This document shows, one piece after another, positions 23,050 to 35,162 of a stretch of 64,000 nucleotides of DNA. How positions within the stretch are numbered: position 1 is the first letter of the stretch; the number at the start of each line of letters is the position of its first letter. Below the pieces are notes generated by a model that did not search any database, was not told the origin of the DNA, and saw only the letters and a program-made list of their open reading frames with translations. This DNA is from Delphinapterus leucas (Eukaryota; Chordata; Mammalia; Artiodactyla; Monodontidae): positions 670,977 through 734,976 of the forward strand of contig NW_022098050.1 in the NCBI RefSeq assembly GCF_002288925.2. Reading direction: 5' to 3'. Both the position numbers and the translations under genes were made by a program.

Positions 23050-24400
23050 TGCTACATTTTCTAATATGTCCAGCTTTAAAGAAAAAACAAGGGGCTATGA
23101 AACATGCAAAGAAGTAGGAAAGTGTGACACATACACAGGACCAAAGCCAAACAATAGAGACCGCATTTGGAGGTACCCAGATGTTGGTCTATCAGACAAA
23201 GACTGCAAAATAGTTATTCTAAATATGTTCAAAGAACTAAAGGAAACCATGTTTAAAGAATTAAAGGAATATATGATAATAACGAGTCATCAAATATAGA
23301 ATATCAAATAAAAACAAATGCAGACGTAGAAAGGGAGAGACTTTAACTAGAAAGACTATTGTAATAGGGAGAATGCTCCAATCTCAAAAATATGTAGATG
23401 TCTCAAAATCAAACAGAAAAAGGAGGAGGCAAGCAGAGATAAGCAGAAACTTTGAAGGGAAGTATGACAAGCAAGGAGAAATGACCAGTGAGATTTGACA
23501 AGAAAACGGTCATGCTGTGGTCAGGATAAGCTGATAAAGGGGAATGTTCCACTTTTTTTCTTTTGGTGCTTGCTCAGGCTTGGGGGCAAGTAGAGTTCAG
23601 GGCCTGTTAAAAAAGAGAAGTCTGACTGACGTATTGTGAAGACAAAGGAGAGGGTAAGAAACAGACAATTATGAACACTTGGTCAAAAATATCAATAAAG
23701 ACCTAGAAATTGTTTTTTAAAAAGAAGCAAATTGAAATTCTGGGGTAGAAAACTATGGTAAACAAAATGAAAAATTCACCAGGGAGGCTCAAAAGTAGAT
23801 TTGAGATGACAGAAGAATGAATCAGCAAATTTAAAAAATAAATCAACAGAAGTTATATAATCTGAAGAACACAGAGAAAAAATAATGAAGAAACATAAAC
23901 AGAGCCTCAGAGACATGTGGGACACCATCAAGAGTGCTAACGTACACATAATAGGAGTGCCAGAAGGAGAAGCAAGAGAGAATGGGACAGAATTTGAAGG
24001 AATAATAGCCGAAAACTCCCCAGATTTGATGAAAAACACTAATCTATACATTGAAGAAACTCAACAAACTCCAAAGAGCATAAATGTAAGAAGCACCTCA
24101 AGAGATATCATAGTCAAAACACTGAAAGCAAAAGATAAAGACAAAATATTGAAAGCAAGAAAAGTGAATCATCATGTACAAGCAGACATCTATAAGACCA
24201 ACAGCTGATAGTTCATCAGAAACACTGCCATAATGCTGTGGGATGACATACTCAAAGGGCTAACAACAACAACAAAACTCTCTCTGTCCTGTTCCAGATA
24301 AAGATTCTTATATCCAGCAAAGCTATCTTTCAGAATGAATACATTCCCAGATAAACAAAAGCTAAAAGAATTTGTGTTATAAATCTTGCAATATAAGAAA
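23050..24400 (+). pseudogene. L1 ORF1 remnant (LINE-1 RNA-binding protein)
   Basis: The region 23180-23290 (aaatatgttcaaagaact, aaaggaaaccatgtttaaag) is the L1M ORF1 coiled-coil portion. The frame at 23885-24208 translates to a piece with SLRDMWDTIKS, IIGVPEGEAREN, EGIIAENSPDLMK and INVRSTSRDIIVKTLKAKDK, which is the RRM/C-terminal part of ORF1p, normally an RNA-binding trimer in the L1 particle. Stops and indels separate the pieces (for example near 23300-23880), so it cannot make the protein. The element is old and belongs to the sense-strand L1 block of this region. Confidence 0.9.
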
Positions 24401-24405
24401 CACTA

Positions 24406-24769
24406 GGGGCTTCCCTGGTGGTCCAGTGGTAAAGAATTTGCCTTACGATGCAGGGTACGTGGGTTCGATCCCTGGTCAGGGAACTAAGATCCCACATGCC
24501 ATGGGGCAACTAAGCCCACGCGCCAGAACTACTGAGCTCGCACACCTCAACTAGAGAGCCCACGTGCCGCAAACTATAGAGCCCATGCATTCTGGAACCC
24601 ACGTGCCACAACTACAGAGCCCAGGCACCCTGGAGCCCGCGCGCCACAACTAGAGAGAAGCCCACACGCCACAATGAAAGATCCCGCATGCCTCAGTGAA
24701 GATCCCGCGTGCCACAACTGAGACCCGATGCAGCCAAAAATAAAATAAATGAATCTTAAAAAAAAAAAA
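24406..24769 (+). mobile_element. CHR-type tRNA-Glu SINE, long form
   Basis: It starts ggggcttccctggtggtcc and has the B-box-like block gggttcgatccctgg. The body holds tandem blocks of the type cgtgccacaactacagagcc, and it ends in poly(A). Imperfect TSD aagaaacact / aagaaactct flanks it. It inserted into the L1 intergenic region just after ORF1. Confidence 0.95.
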
Positions 24770-25911
24770 GAAACTCTAAAAGTTCTTAAGCATGAAAGAA
24801 GTGACACCAGACTTATAAAATCCATATGGAAAAAAACAACGACCTCCAGTTAAAGCAATTATGTAGATAATGATAAAACAAAATATAAATATATACTGAT
24901 GTTCCCTTCTTATCATAACTGATTCAAAAGACAACTGTACAATACAATAACTATAAAATTGTATTTTAGTCATATAACATACAAATGTAATATATTGAAA
25001 ATAAGAACACAAAGAAGAGGGTTGTGAATGAAGTTATATTCGAGTAAGGGAATGAAATCAGATGGTAACACAAATACACAGGAAATAGGACATAAGAAGT
25101 TAGTATAAAATAAAATAAACTCTATATATGTATTTGTGCTTTCCTTTCCACTAGATTCCTCAATAGATATAAACTTATATAAAGGAATAATTATAACAAT
25201 GTATTTCTTGATGTGTAACATTTTAGTATATAGACATAATATCTAAAAAACAGCACAATAAAGGTGAGTGAGAATGGAGCTTTACAGCAGTAAAGGTTCT
25301 ATATCATACCACCAACCTAGGATTCTGTACCCTGTGCAATTATCCTTCAAAAGGGAAGGAGAAATAGAAGCTTCTCAGGCAAACAATAAATGAGAGAGTT
25401 TGTTGCCAGAAGACCTGCCTTGCAAGAAACATTAAAATAAGTTCCTTAGAGAGAAGGAAAATGAAATAGGTCAGAGACTCATATCTTCATAAAGAAAGGA
25501 AGAACATTGGAAAAGAATAAGTAAAATAAAAACTTCTATTCTGTCTTATTCTACATCAATATAACAGATAACAGCTTGTTCAAAACAATAATAGCAACAA
25601 TGTATTCAATGTATATATATATATATATATATTTATGGATATGTTAATGTATGCTTATGTATAAGTGAAATGAATTGAAAGCAATGATACAAGGGACGGG
25701 AGGAAGGAATTTGGAATATTGTGTTGTCATAAGGTACTTACACTACCCATGAAGCAGTATAGTATTATTTGAAAGTGGACTTGGATTATATGTAAATGTA
25801 CGTTGCAAACTCTAGGGTAACCACTAAAAAAATAAAAAGGAAGTATAATTAATATGCTAAGAAAAGAGAGAAAATGGAACATATATAATGCTCAATTAAA
25901 ACCACATTTAG
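24770..25911 (+). mobile_element. L1 inter-ORF region (two overlapping remnants)
   Basis: At 24900-25130 the text is the AT-rich L1 spacer between ORF1 and ORF2 (aaaagacaactgtacaatac). From about 25255 a second, better-preserved L1 begins again in the ORF1 tail (taggattctgtaccctgtgc, attatccttcaaaagggaag, ttgttgccagaagacctgcc) and runs through ttatttgaaagtggacttgg and tctagggtaaccactaaaa. So two L1 copies abut here. A (TA)n run lies at 25611-25633. Confidence 0.85.
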
Positions 25912-26045
25912 GGCGACTACCCTGGCAGTCCGGTGGTTAAGACTTTGCCTTCGCCTGCAGGGGGTGTGGGTTTGACCCCTGGTCAAGGAGCTAAGATCCC
26001 ACGTGCCTCGCGGCCAAAAAACCGAAACATAAAACAGAAACAATA
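25912..26045 (+). mobile_element. Short tRNA-Glu SINE (CHR/ARTsine-like)
   Basis: actaccctggcagtccggtg, gggtgtgggtttgacccctg and gagctaagatcccacgtgcc define a short tRNA-derived SINE without the long CHR body. It lies in L1 sequence. Confidence 0.85.
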
Positions 26046-26131
26046 TTTTAACAAATTCAGTAAAGATTTTAAAAAATGGTCCACATCAAAACAAAAAAGT
26101 CTTAAAAACACACACACACACACTCACACTT

Positions 26132-26233
26132 AGAGAATTCCCTGGCGTTCCAGTGGCCCGAGTTCAATCCCTGGTTGGGGAACTAAAATCCCACAGGCCG
26201 CGTGGCATGGCCTAAATAAATAAATAAATAACA
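26132..26233 (+). mobile_element. Short tRNA-Glu SINE, internally deleted
   Basis: Head gaattccctggcgttccagt runs straight into the B-box part (cgagttcaatccctgg), skipping the middle of the tRNA head. It then has ggccgcgtggcatggcc and an (AAAT)n tail. A (CA)n run precedes it at 26108-26125. Confidence 0.85.
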
Positions 26234-26236
26234 AAA

Positions 26237-26356
26237 CCATACTTATATGTGGAATATAAAAAGAGTCAAACTCATAGAAGCAGAGAGTAGAATGGTGTTT
26301 GCCAGTGGCTAGGTGGGTGGCAAATATGGGCAGATGTTGGTTAAAGGGTACGTAGT
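26237..26356 (+). mobile_element. L1 3' UTR fragment between SINEs
   Basis: atatgtggaatataaaaaga, gtcaaactcatagaagcaga, gagtagaatggtgtttgcca and gcagatgttggttaaaggg are the start of a typical L1M 3' untranslated region. It is a short fragment cut by a SINE at its right. Confidence 0.85.
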
Positions 26357-26513
26357 TTCTGGATTTCTCTGGTGGTGCAGTGGTTAAGAATCTGCCTGCC
26401 AATGCAGGAGACATGGGTTTGAGCCCTGGTCTGGGAAGCTCCCACATGCCGCGGAGCGGCTAGGCATGTGAGCCATGGCCGCTGAGCCTGTGCGTCCAGA
26501 GCCTGTGCTCCGC
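26357..26513 (+). mobile_element. CHR SINE, 3'-truncated
   Basis: It has the CHR head (tctctggtggtgcagtgg), catgccgcggagcggct and cctgtgctccgcaa, then stops abruptly without the last part or a poly(A) tail. Confidence 0.9.
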
Positions 26514-28790
26514 AAAGGAATGGACGCTAACGCTAACACTAATCAACACAAAATGGGAACAGTTACATTAATTTCACACAGCAGGCTTCAGATCAAGGAA
26601 AATTATCAGGGATGATGAGGGGAATGACATAATAATAAAGGGGTTAATAATCCAATAAGACATCAATTCTTAATGAGTATGCACCTAACAACAGAGTATC
26701 AAAATACATGAGGAAAAAGCTGCTATAACTGCAAGGAGGAATAAATGAATACACTATTATAGTTGGAGACTTTAACACCCCTCTATCAAAAATGGACAGA
26801 TCCAGGAGGCAGAAAATCAGTAAGGACATAGTTGAACTCAATAGTACCATCATTCAACTGGATATAATTGATATCATAGACTACCTCCAGTAACATCAGA
26901 AAACACATCTTTTCAAGCTCACATAGAACATTCACCAAGATAGACCACATTCTGAGTCATAAAACACATGTTAACAAATTTAAAAGAATAGAAATCGTAC
27001 AGTATCTGCTCTTAGACTACAATGGAACTCAACTATAAATCAATAAGAGAAAGATAGCTGGAACTCATGCTGAGTGTGTTATTTGACCATAATGTAATCT
27101 AACTAGCAATCAGTAACATAAAAACAGGGAAATCTCTATACACTTGGAAATTAAACAATATATTTCTAAATACTCTATGGTCTATGAGGAAGCCTGAAGG
27201 TAAACTGCAAAAATACAAAGACTGAATGAAAATGAAAATACAACATATCAGAGAGAATGTGTGGGACACAGCAATACTAGTGCCGAAAGGGAACTTTTTA
27301 GTAAGAAGTGCTTACATTAAAAAAGAAATGCCCCAGGGCTTCCCTGGTGGCGCAGTGGTTGAGAGTTCACCTTCCGATGCAGGGGACACGGGTTCGTGCC
27401 CCGGTCCGCGCCCTGGTCTGCGAAGATCCCACATGCCGCGGAGCGGCTGGGTCCGTGAGCCATGGCCGCTGAGCCTGCACGTCCGGAGCCTGTGCTCCGC
27501 AGCGGAAGAGGCCACAGCAGTGAGAGGCCCGCGTACCAGAAAAAAAAAAAAAAAAAAAAGAAATGCCGCAGATCAATTATGTAAGTTAACACTGCTAAAA
27601 CGTAGAAAAAGAAGAGCAAAGTAATCCCAAAGCACACAGAAGGGAAAAACAAAAGAAGAGGAAACAATGAAATTGCAAATATAGAAAACAACATATAAAC
27701 CAATGATAAAAAGTTGTTTCTTCAAAAAAAATCAATAAAATTGGTCAACCTATATAGCAAGACTGACAAAGACAAAAAAGAGAAGACACAAATCACCACT
27801 ATCAGGAATGAAAGAGAGGCTATCACTATAAACATTATAGGCATTGAAAGTTAACAAGGGAATACTACAACTTTATACAAATAAATTTGACAATTTAGAA
27901 GAAATGGATCAATTCCTGAAAACCACAAACACCATAACTCGATCAAGATAAAACAGACAATCTGAAGAGAAAGGAATGTTTCCCAACTCATTTTATACAG
28001 CCAATATTATCCTGATACTATACTAGACAAATACAGTGAAATAAAACTGCAGACCAATTCTTTCACATGAATGTAGATGCGGAAATCCTCAATAAATTAG
28101 TAAATTTAACGATGTATGAAATTAATTATGCATCATGACAAAATGGGATTCATTCCAGGTATGCAAAACTAGTTCAACATTTAAAAATCAATCAATGTAA
28201 ACAACCATATCATCAGGATAAAAAAAGAAAAAAACATGATCATAACAACCAACATGGAAAAAGCATTTGAAAAAATCCAACAGCCATTCAAGACTAAAAA
28301 AGAAATCCTCAGCAAGTTATCAATAGAGGCTATCTAGTACCATTTGGTAAAGAGCATCTTAAAAAAACTACAGCTGACATCACATTTAATAGTGAAAGAC
28401 TGAATACTTTCACTCTCATATCAGAAACAAGGCAAGGTAGTCTGCTCCCACCACTCGATTAAGTATAGTGCTAGAAAGTCTTGCCACTAAAACATGTTAA
28501 GAAAAATAAATAATACACATATGTATTGGAAAGAAGAATTAAAATTCTGCCAATTTGCAGAAGACATCATTGTCTGTATTGAAAATTCCAAGCAATCTAC
28601 TAAAAATCCTTCTAGAACACAATTACTTCAGCAAGGTTGCAGGATACAAGATCAAACATAAAAACAATCATATTTCTATATACTAAATATGAATCTGTGT
28701 AAACCAATATAAAATTTCCCAATTTTTTAGAAATATGTTAATTACAGGTCCAAGATCAATAGAACCAAAGCAGGTTAAATTAAAATAAAT
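26514..28790 (+). pseudogene. L1 ORF2 remnant (endonuclease and reverse transcriptase regions)
   Basis: gctaacactaatca, cctaacaacagagtatc, ttggagactttaacacccct and tcagtaaggacatagttgaa match the endonuclease part of L1 ORF2. gtgaaataaaactgcagacc, catcatgacaaaatgggatt, ccaggtatgcaaaactagtt and atttaatagtgaaagactga match the reverse-transcriptase part. Multiple stops and indels and a SINE at 27336 break the frame, so no functional polymerase can be made. This is an endogenous LINE, sense orientation. Confidence 0.9.
27336..27556 (+). mobile_element. CHR SINE, full length
   Basis: It starts gggcttccctggtggcgcag and carries the B-box-like gggttcgtgccccgg. A small local duplication gives two copies of a ccggtccgcg/ctggtctgcg block. 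It ends in poly(A). The TSD aaagaaatgcc is found at both ends (about 27323 and 27557). It produces the spurious open frames in 27226-27703. Confidence 0.97.
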
Positions 28791-28889
28791 ATTCATATGG
28801 GTACATCATACTTAAACTAAGAGCCAAAGAATAAAAAACAAAAGTGCCAGAGAAATAAAGATGAATTGCCTACCTGGGAATGATGAGTA

Positions 28890-29205
28890 AAATAATGCCT
28901 GCCTTCTCAAGAGTATCCTTGGAGATCCGGAGAAAATAGGGGCAGCATTTTTCCAACGCTGAAAGGAAAATACAGCTGTCAATCCAGAATTCTATATCTG
29001 TCAAAATTATCCTTCCAAACTGAGAATGAAATAAGACACATTCACACAATCAAATCTGAGACCATTTGTTGCTGGACAACCTGTAATACAAGTAATACTA
29101 AAGCAGGGCTTCAGGCTGAAGGGAAAGGACACGTCATGGAAATTAAAAACTACAAGGAGTGAAGAGTACTGGAGAGGGAAAATACGTGGATCAATACGAC
29201 AACTT
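28890..29205 (+). repeat. Mosaic-array segment A, leftmost copy (L1 inter-ORF type)
   Basis: cagcatttttccaacgctga, ccagaattctatatctgtca, atccttccaaactgagaatg, ccatttgttgctggacaacc and gcttcaggctgaagggaaa are the tail of L1 ORF1 and the start of its spacer. The same block recurs at 33.17, 48.19, 54.29 and 59.01 kb. Confidence 0.85.
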
Positions 29206-29419
29206 TATTTTTGAAATACATCTCTATGAAGCAAAAGTGGTAAACAGTATTGTATATGTAAAATATATGACAAGAATATATTCGTCATACAGGAAATGTG
29301 ACAAAGGAAAGGAAAAGGATTAAAGGGAATAAAGTATTGTGAGGATACATGCATGTAGAGTGGTACTATCATAACTCTGAATAGACCAGGATAAGGTAAA
29401 ATATACACACTACTATATA

Positions 29420-29630
29420 TAAAATAGATAATCAACAAGAACCTACTGTATAGCACAGGGAATTCTACTCAATACTCTGTAATAACCTATATGGGAAAAG
29501 AATCTGAAAAATAATAGACATATGTATATGTATAACTAAATCACTTTCCTGTACACCTGAAACTAACACAACATTGTAAATCAAATATACTCCAATATAA
29601 AAAATAAACTGAAAAAGAAAAGAAAAAAAG
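29420..29630 (+). mobile_element. Cetartiodactyl L1 3' end fragment
   Basis: aatcaacaagaacctactgt, agcacagggaattctactca, taacctatatgggaaaagaa, gtataactaaatcacttt and aaatatactccaatataaa mark a lineage-type L1 3' terminus with an A-rich tail. I did not find a clear TSD. Confidence 0.88.
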
Positions 29631-32165
29631 AACAAGGCAAGTATCTCACCACTTTTACTTAACATGGTGCTGGAAGTTCTAGCCAGGACAATAAGGGAAG
29701 AAAAGGAGATAAAAAGCATACACGTGAAAGAAAGATATAAAATTGTCCCTATTTACAGATGACGTGACATCGATAGAGAAAATCCAAAAAAATCTGCCTC
29801 CAAGAAATAATAAGTGAGTTCAGCAAGTTTCAGGATACAAAATAAACTCACAAAATTCAATTTTATCTCCCTATATTAGAAATGAACATATAGAGACTAA
29901 AATTAAAAACACAATAAAATTTTTAATTGCTGAAAAAATAAAATGCTTAGGCACAAATCAGACAAAAGATATACAGACCTTGTATGCTAAAACTACAAAG
30001 GACTGATTAAAGAAATCTAAGGTGTAAAAAAATGGAGAGAATGTACCATACCACAATCGTTCATGGATTGCAAGACAACATAGTAAAATAAACATTTCAA
30101 TTCTCCCCAAATTGATACACTGGCTTAATCCTAATCCTAACAAAATGATAACAGTTTTTTAAAAAGATACAGACAAGACTGTTTTAATATTTATATGTTA
30201 AGACAAAGGAAGTAGGATAAAAACTACTTTTAACAAAAAGAATAAACTTGGAGGAACTACTGTACCCAATTTCAAGGCATGTTATCTAGCCACAGTAATC
30301 ACTACAGTATGATACTGATCAGGAGATACACACATAGCCCAATGGGACAGAAAAAGAACCCAAAATAGCCCCACACCAGTATGGCCAAGTGATTTTTGAT
30401 AAAGCTGGAAAAGCAATTTAATGGAGAAAAGGATAAACTTTTCAACAAATGGTGCTGGAGCAACTGGATATCCACAGGCAAAAATATGAGCCTCTATCTA
30501 AACCTCACAGCCTACACAAAAATGAACTCATAATGGATCATAAATTTAAATGTAAAAAATTTTTTTCAAAATAGCCAGATTAAATCTTTGGGTCTATGGC
30601 TAGGGAACAAGTCCTTAGACTTGACACCAAAAACGTGACCCATAAATGGAAAGTGTGATCTTTTGGACTCCATAATATTTAAAGATTTTGCTATTTAGAA
30701 ACTTTTGGGACTTCCCTGGTGGCTCAGTGGTTAAGGATCTTCCTGCCAATGCAGGAGACACAAGTTCGATCCCTGGTCCAGGAAGATCCCACATGCCGCG
30801 GAGCAACTAAGCCCATGCACCACAACTACTGAGCCTGCGCTCTAGAGCCCGCAAGCCACAACTACTGAGCCCGCATGCTGCAACTACTGAAGTCCATGCA
30901 CCTAGGGCCCATGCTCCGCAACAAAAGAAGCCACAGCAATAAGAAGCCTGCACACTGCAACAAAGAGTAGCCCCCGCTTGCCGCACCTAGAGAAGCCTGT
31001 GTGCAGCAACGAAGACCCAATGCAGCCAAAAATAAAATATAATAAAATTAAAAAATTAAAAAAAAAGGATCTCAACCTTTAAAAAAAAATTAAAAATAAA
31101 TACATAAATAAAAACTTTCACCCTCAGTTAAGAGTATGAACAGACAAGCTACAGATTTGGATAAAATACGTTTGAGCCATATACCCAATAGAGAACTAGT
31201 ATCTAGAATATGTAAAGAACTGTTAAAACTCAACAATATAAAATAAACAATCCAATTTGAAAATGAGCGAAAGATATGAACAAAAAGTTCACCAAAGAGC
31301 ACATGTGCAGATGGTAAAAAAGCACATGAAAAGATGTTTAACATCACAGCCATCAGATAAATGCAAATTAAAACCACAGTGAGATACCATTACACATAGC
31401 AGAATGACTAAAATAAAAAATAGAGAAATAAACAAATTCTCGCAAAATAGAGGCAAACTGTATCACTTATACATTGTTTGTGGGAATATAAAATGTTGCA
31501 GCCATTCTGGAAAACAGGCAGGTTCTTAAAAAACTAAACTTGGAAATATATGATACAGCAATTGCACTCTTGGATATTAATTCCAGAGAAATGAAGATTA
31601 TGTTCACATGGAAACACGTACACAAAAATTTATGGTAAATTTTTCAATATTAGCCCCAAACTGGAAACAACCAGATAATCTTCAAAGAGTACATGGCTGA
31701 ACAAAATGTGGTACATCTATACTAAGAACTACTACACAAAAAGAAAAAGGAATGAACTACCAATACATGCAATAACTTTGATGAAACTCTATAGAATTAT
31801 TCATTATGAAGTAAGCCAGTCTTAAAGGTCACATACAGTATGACTGCATTTATATAACAATCTTGAAATGAAAAGTTTTAGAAATGAAAAACAGATTAAA
31901 GTTGCCAGAATTCATGATTGGAAGGGGATAGTGGGGGTGGGTGTGCCTATAAGTGCAACACGAGGGATCTTTGGGGTGAATGAAATGTATCTATATCTTG
32001 ACCATATCAGTGTGAATATCCCAATTGAGATATTTTACTCTATTTCTGCGAGATGTTAAAATTGGCTAGAAATGGGTAAAAGGTATACAGGGTATCTCTG
32101 TGTGACTTCTTACATGTGCAAGTGAATGCACAATTACGCCAAAATAGAAAGTTTAATTAAAATTG
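29631..32165 (+). pseudogene. L1 ORF2 3' half and 3' UTR remnant
   Basis: The start atggtgctggaagttctagc and tacagatgacgtgacatcg lies in the reverse-transcriptase region. Then come gctggaaaagcaatttaatg, caacaaatggtgctggagca, aaatgcaaattaaaaccaca (C-terminal ORF2) and aatatcccaattgagatatt, ending gaaagtttaattaaaattg. A SINE at 30708 splits it. The same piece with the same right-hand junction occurs at 39.69-42.59 kb. Confidence 0.88.
30708..31070 (+). mobile_element. CHR-type tRNA-Glu SINE, long form
   Basis: Head gggacttccctggtggctca, B-box-like agttcgatccctgg, several cacaactactgagcc-type blocks in tandem, gacccaatgcagccaaaaa and an A-rich tail. TSD not clear because both flanks are A/T-rich. 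Confidence 0.95.
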
Positions 32166-32680
32166 TTTATACTCTTAATATACAGATTGGATACGAGGCA
32201 AAATATATACAAATTAAAATACATTTCAAAAGTAGTATTTTTGAAGATACCTTCCTCTAGTAATGGCAGACTAAGACATTTCAGGTCAAACATTTGCTGA
32301 GAAAAACTGAAAGATGGGAAAATATAAGACATCTGTTTGAAGAAATCATAAATGCAAACAATCAAGCACTGAAAAGACTAGATCTCAGGAAAAAGACTAG
32401 CAAAGGGAGTGAGAACCAAATTTATTAGAGTACCCCTTTCCCTTACAAGATATCCCTCCTCAAATGAGGAGACTGAAAACCCAAGATGCTAAGCAGAAAG
32501 GTATCACTGAAAAGCCAGGCAGCTGAGTAATGTTTCCAGTGGGCTCATCAGTCCATGGGACACATAGGATTTCAGTAAAATGCTCCCTGAAATGTTGTTA
32601 TGAGATCCCTATTAGCTCTACACCAAAATTATAAGGATATTATAAGAACTGAAATCTTACGGTATCAAAATATATCCCTC

Positions 32681-32979
32681 GGGCTTCCCTGGTGGCGCAG
32701 TGGTTGAGAGTCCGCCTGCCGATGCAGGAGACGCGGGTTCGTGCCCTGGTCCGGGAAGATCCCACGTGCCGCGGGGTGGCTGGGCCCGTGAGCCGTGGCC
32801 GCTGGGCCTGCGCGTCCGGAGCCTGTGCTCCGCAACGGGAGAGGCCACAGCAGTGAGAGGCCCACGTACCGCAAAAAAANNNNNNNNNNNNNNNNNNNNN
32901 NNNNNNNNNNNNNNNNNNNNNNNNNNNNNNNNNNNNNNNNNNNNNNNNNNNNNNNNNNNNNNNNNNNNNNNNNNNNNNN

Positions 32980-33014
<35 letters not shown>
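32681..33014 (+). mobile_element. CHR SINE, full length, with assembly gap in its poly(A)
   Basis: It starts gggcttccctggtggcgcag and reads through to cccacgtaccgc plus poly(A). The TSD aaatatatccctc is exact at 32668-32680 and 33015-33027. The poly(A) contains the run of Ns. The frames spanning it (32640-33131) are artefacts. Confidence 0.97.
32880..32979. other. Assembly gap (100 N)
   Basis: Exactly 100 Ns between A-runs. This is the conventional placeholder size, so the true length of the SINE tail, or anything nested in it, is unknown. Confidence 0.99.
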
Positions 33015-33021
<7 letters not shown>

Positions 33022-33307
33022 TCCCTCATAAGAGGTATATATCCTCCCAAAATAAAACAACTTACGTTTGGAAAACAGGACTCAAAGCTATTTCAACTAC
33101 AATACTCCATAAACAAATAGGGTTTAATTGAAGAATGCATTATGGTGGGATAAAAGTTTTGATGAACAAAAAGACAGACCTTCCAAACTAGAATTTTATA
33201 TTCAACAAAATTACCCTTCTAAACTGAGAGTGAAATAAGACACATCCAGATAAGCAAATCTGAGACAATTTGTCACTGGCCAAACAATACAAGTAATGCT
33301 TAAGGAA

Positions 33308-33776
33308 TATATTAGTTTCCTAGGGTTGCCATAACAAAATACCATAAACTGGATTGCTTAAAAAACAGAAATTTATTGTTTCACAGTTCTGGAGGCCAGA
33401 AGTCTGAAATCAAGCTGTAGGCAGGGCCATGCATCCTCTAAAGCCTGTAGGGCAATCCTTCCTGGCCTCTTCCCAGCTTGCGGTGGTTTTGCCAGCAATC
33501 TTTGGCATTCCTTTGCTGGTACGTGCATTACTCTAAATCCTGCATCTTCACATGCCATTCTCCCTGGGTGTATCTTCACAGAGTCTTCCCTCTATGTATA
33601 TCTGTATCTAGTTCTACATCTCCCCTTTTTATCACCAGTCATATTGGATTAGGGCCCACCCTAATGACCTCATCTTAACTTGACTGCACCTGCAAAGACC
33701 CTATTTCCAAATAAGGTCACATTCTGAGGCACTGGAACTAAGGACTTGTTTGGGTGACACAATTCAACATATAACA
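33308..33776 (-). mobile_element. MaLR-type (ERVL-MaLR) solo LTR
   Basis: attagtttcctagggttgcc, cagaaatttattgtttcaca, gttctggaggccagaagtct, attggattagggcccaccct, ccaaataaggtcacattctg and acacaattcaacatataaca are in the order of a MaLR LTR read in reverse. A 5-bp TSD aggaa lies at 33303-33307 and 33777-33781. It interrupts segment A of unit a. The sub-family is not certain. No internal sequence is present. Confidence 0.85.
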
Positions 33777-35162
33777 AGGAAGGGCTTCAGGTTGAAGGGA
33801 AATGACACCTTATGGAAACTAAGAACTACAGGCTACAAGAAGGCATGAAGAACACAGGAGAGGGAAAATAGGTAGATAAACATAGAAGACTAATGTTTTC
33901 TATTACTTATTTGAGAGACATCTGATTCTTTAAATCAAACATGATAAATGATACTATTGATGTAAACTACAGAACAAGAACACAAAGGAAAGGTCACACA
34001 CATAGCATTATCGCGTAGTGAGGTTACATTTACAGGAAGTGATATTACCTAATTCTATGGAGACAATTAAAAGTAAAGAATTTAATATAAATCCATTGAG
34101 CAACCACTAAACATAACAGAACAGTATGTAGACAATATTTTAGTTACCATTACTGGATAAAAAATTACCACAAAACTTATTTTCTCTAATATATTCCATA
34201 TTTACTTGCCTGTTTTCCCATTAGGCTTTCCCGCAATAATTTAACTCCAGAACATCATCTGCATTTGCTCATGTTTAAAACTGAAGAAGTATTTATGGAA
34301 TGAATGAAATAATTACATTAAAAGAAGTTAAGCAAATGATGGCAAAAATTAAAAAAAAGAATCTACTGCTTGTAAAGATCATTTGAATTAAAAAGAAGTT
34401 GGATGTCTGTTTCCCAGAAGATAGAGTAGACAGACTTTCCCTATTTCTCTTCTTAAGTGCAACCAAACTCCCTGGACAGTATATGTAGAAATGAACACAA
34501 AAATATCCTGAAAGGTGGAGAGACTGAGGAAGACTGACTAGGAAGCTCAGAAGCCAAGGAACAGCACAGTGGTGTTTTCCATGTTTTCTTGGGTACGTTT
34601 TGTTTTCTTTTTGCCTCACGTACATCCCAAACCTGGAGAGGAAAAATCAGGCAACCTGAACATGCCAAAAGCTGCAGGGAAAGAAAGCCTCAAAAAAAGC
34701 CTGCTTGCTCCAAAGGACTAGGAAAGACACAGGCAAATAACAGAAAATTTGTAGGCTTTATTTTTTTTTTCTTATAAAGATAGACCTGTTTGCTGGCCAA
34801 GTGAAAGGATGTACATAGTTCTCATTTGTAAACAAGATTTACCTGCTCAGGCTGCATACCATACTGCCAAAAAAGTGACATGAAGGGGGGTCAAGGTGTA
34901 ATGCTCTCTCATCTTCACAGCATTAAAAATGCAAAATAAAACAAAAATTAAATGGACTTAGTTAATGCAGGGCATTCCCACAAGGAAGAGACAAGAGAAT
35001 TTTAAATCAATCAATAGTTGTATAGGATAAAAAATTATATTAGGCTCAGCCACCCTCACTTCTCTCTCCAGCTCTCCTCATCTGACGTACACCAGTCTGG
35101 AACCAAGAAAGCTGGTAGTCAGCAGCTTTTGCTTTAGAGTCCACTGAGATAAGAAGAGGGCA

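Larger units (their letters stand above)
32230..34389 (+). repeat. Mosaic unit a (irregular, internally deleted)
   Basis: Segment C (aatggcagactaagacattt, gaaagatgggaaaatataag) runs to about 32.66 kb. After the SINE, a piece equivalent to the F-G interval (33058-33150, tatttcaactacaatactcc) joins directly to segment A (33170), skipping G, H and I. Segment B follows at 34165. A MaLR-type LTR sits inside A. Confidence 0.75.

Noticed and set aside
23885..24208. 107-codon frame as a host gene
   Set aside because: It is clearly an L1 ORF1 piece, with upstream stops and no intact start, so it is listed as a pseudogene.
27226..27703. Open frames of 67-132 codons on both strands
   Set aside because: They lie over a full-length CHR SINE; the GC-rich, stop-poor SINE body produces the frames. 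The same applies to 32640-33131, 35046-35503, 44590-44896, 47651-48074 and 59043-59764.
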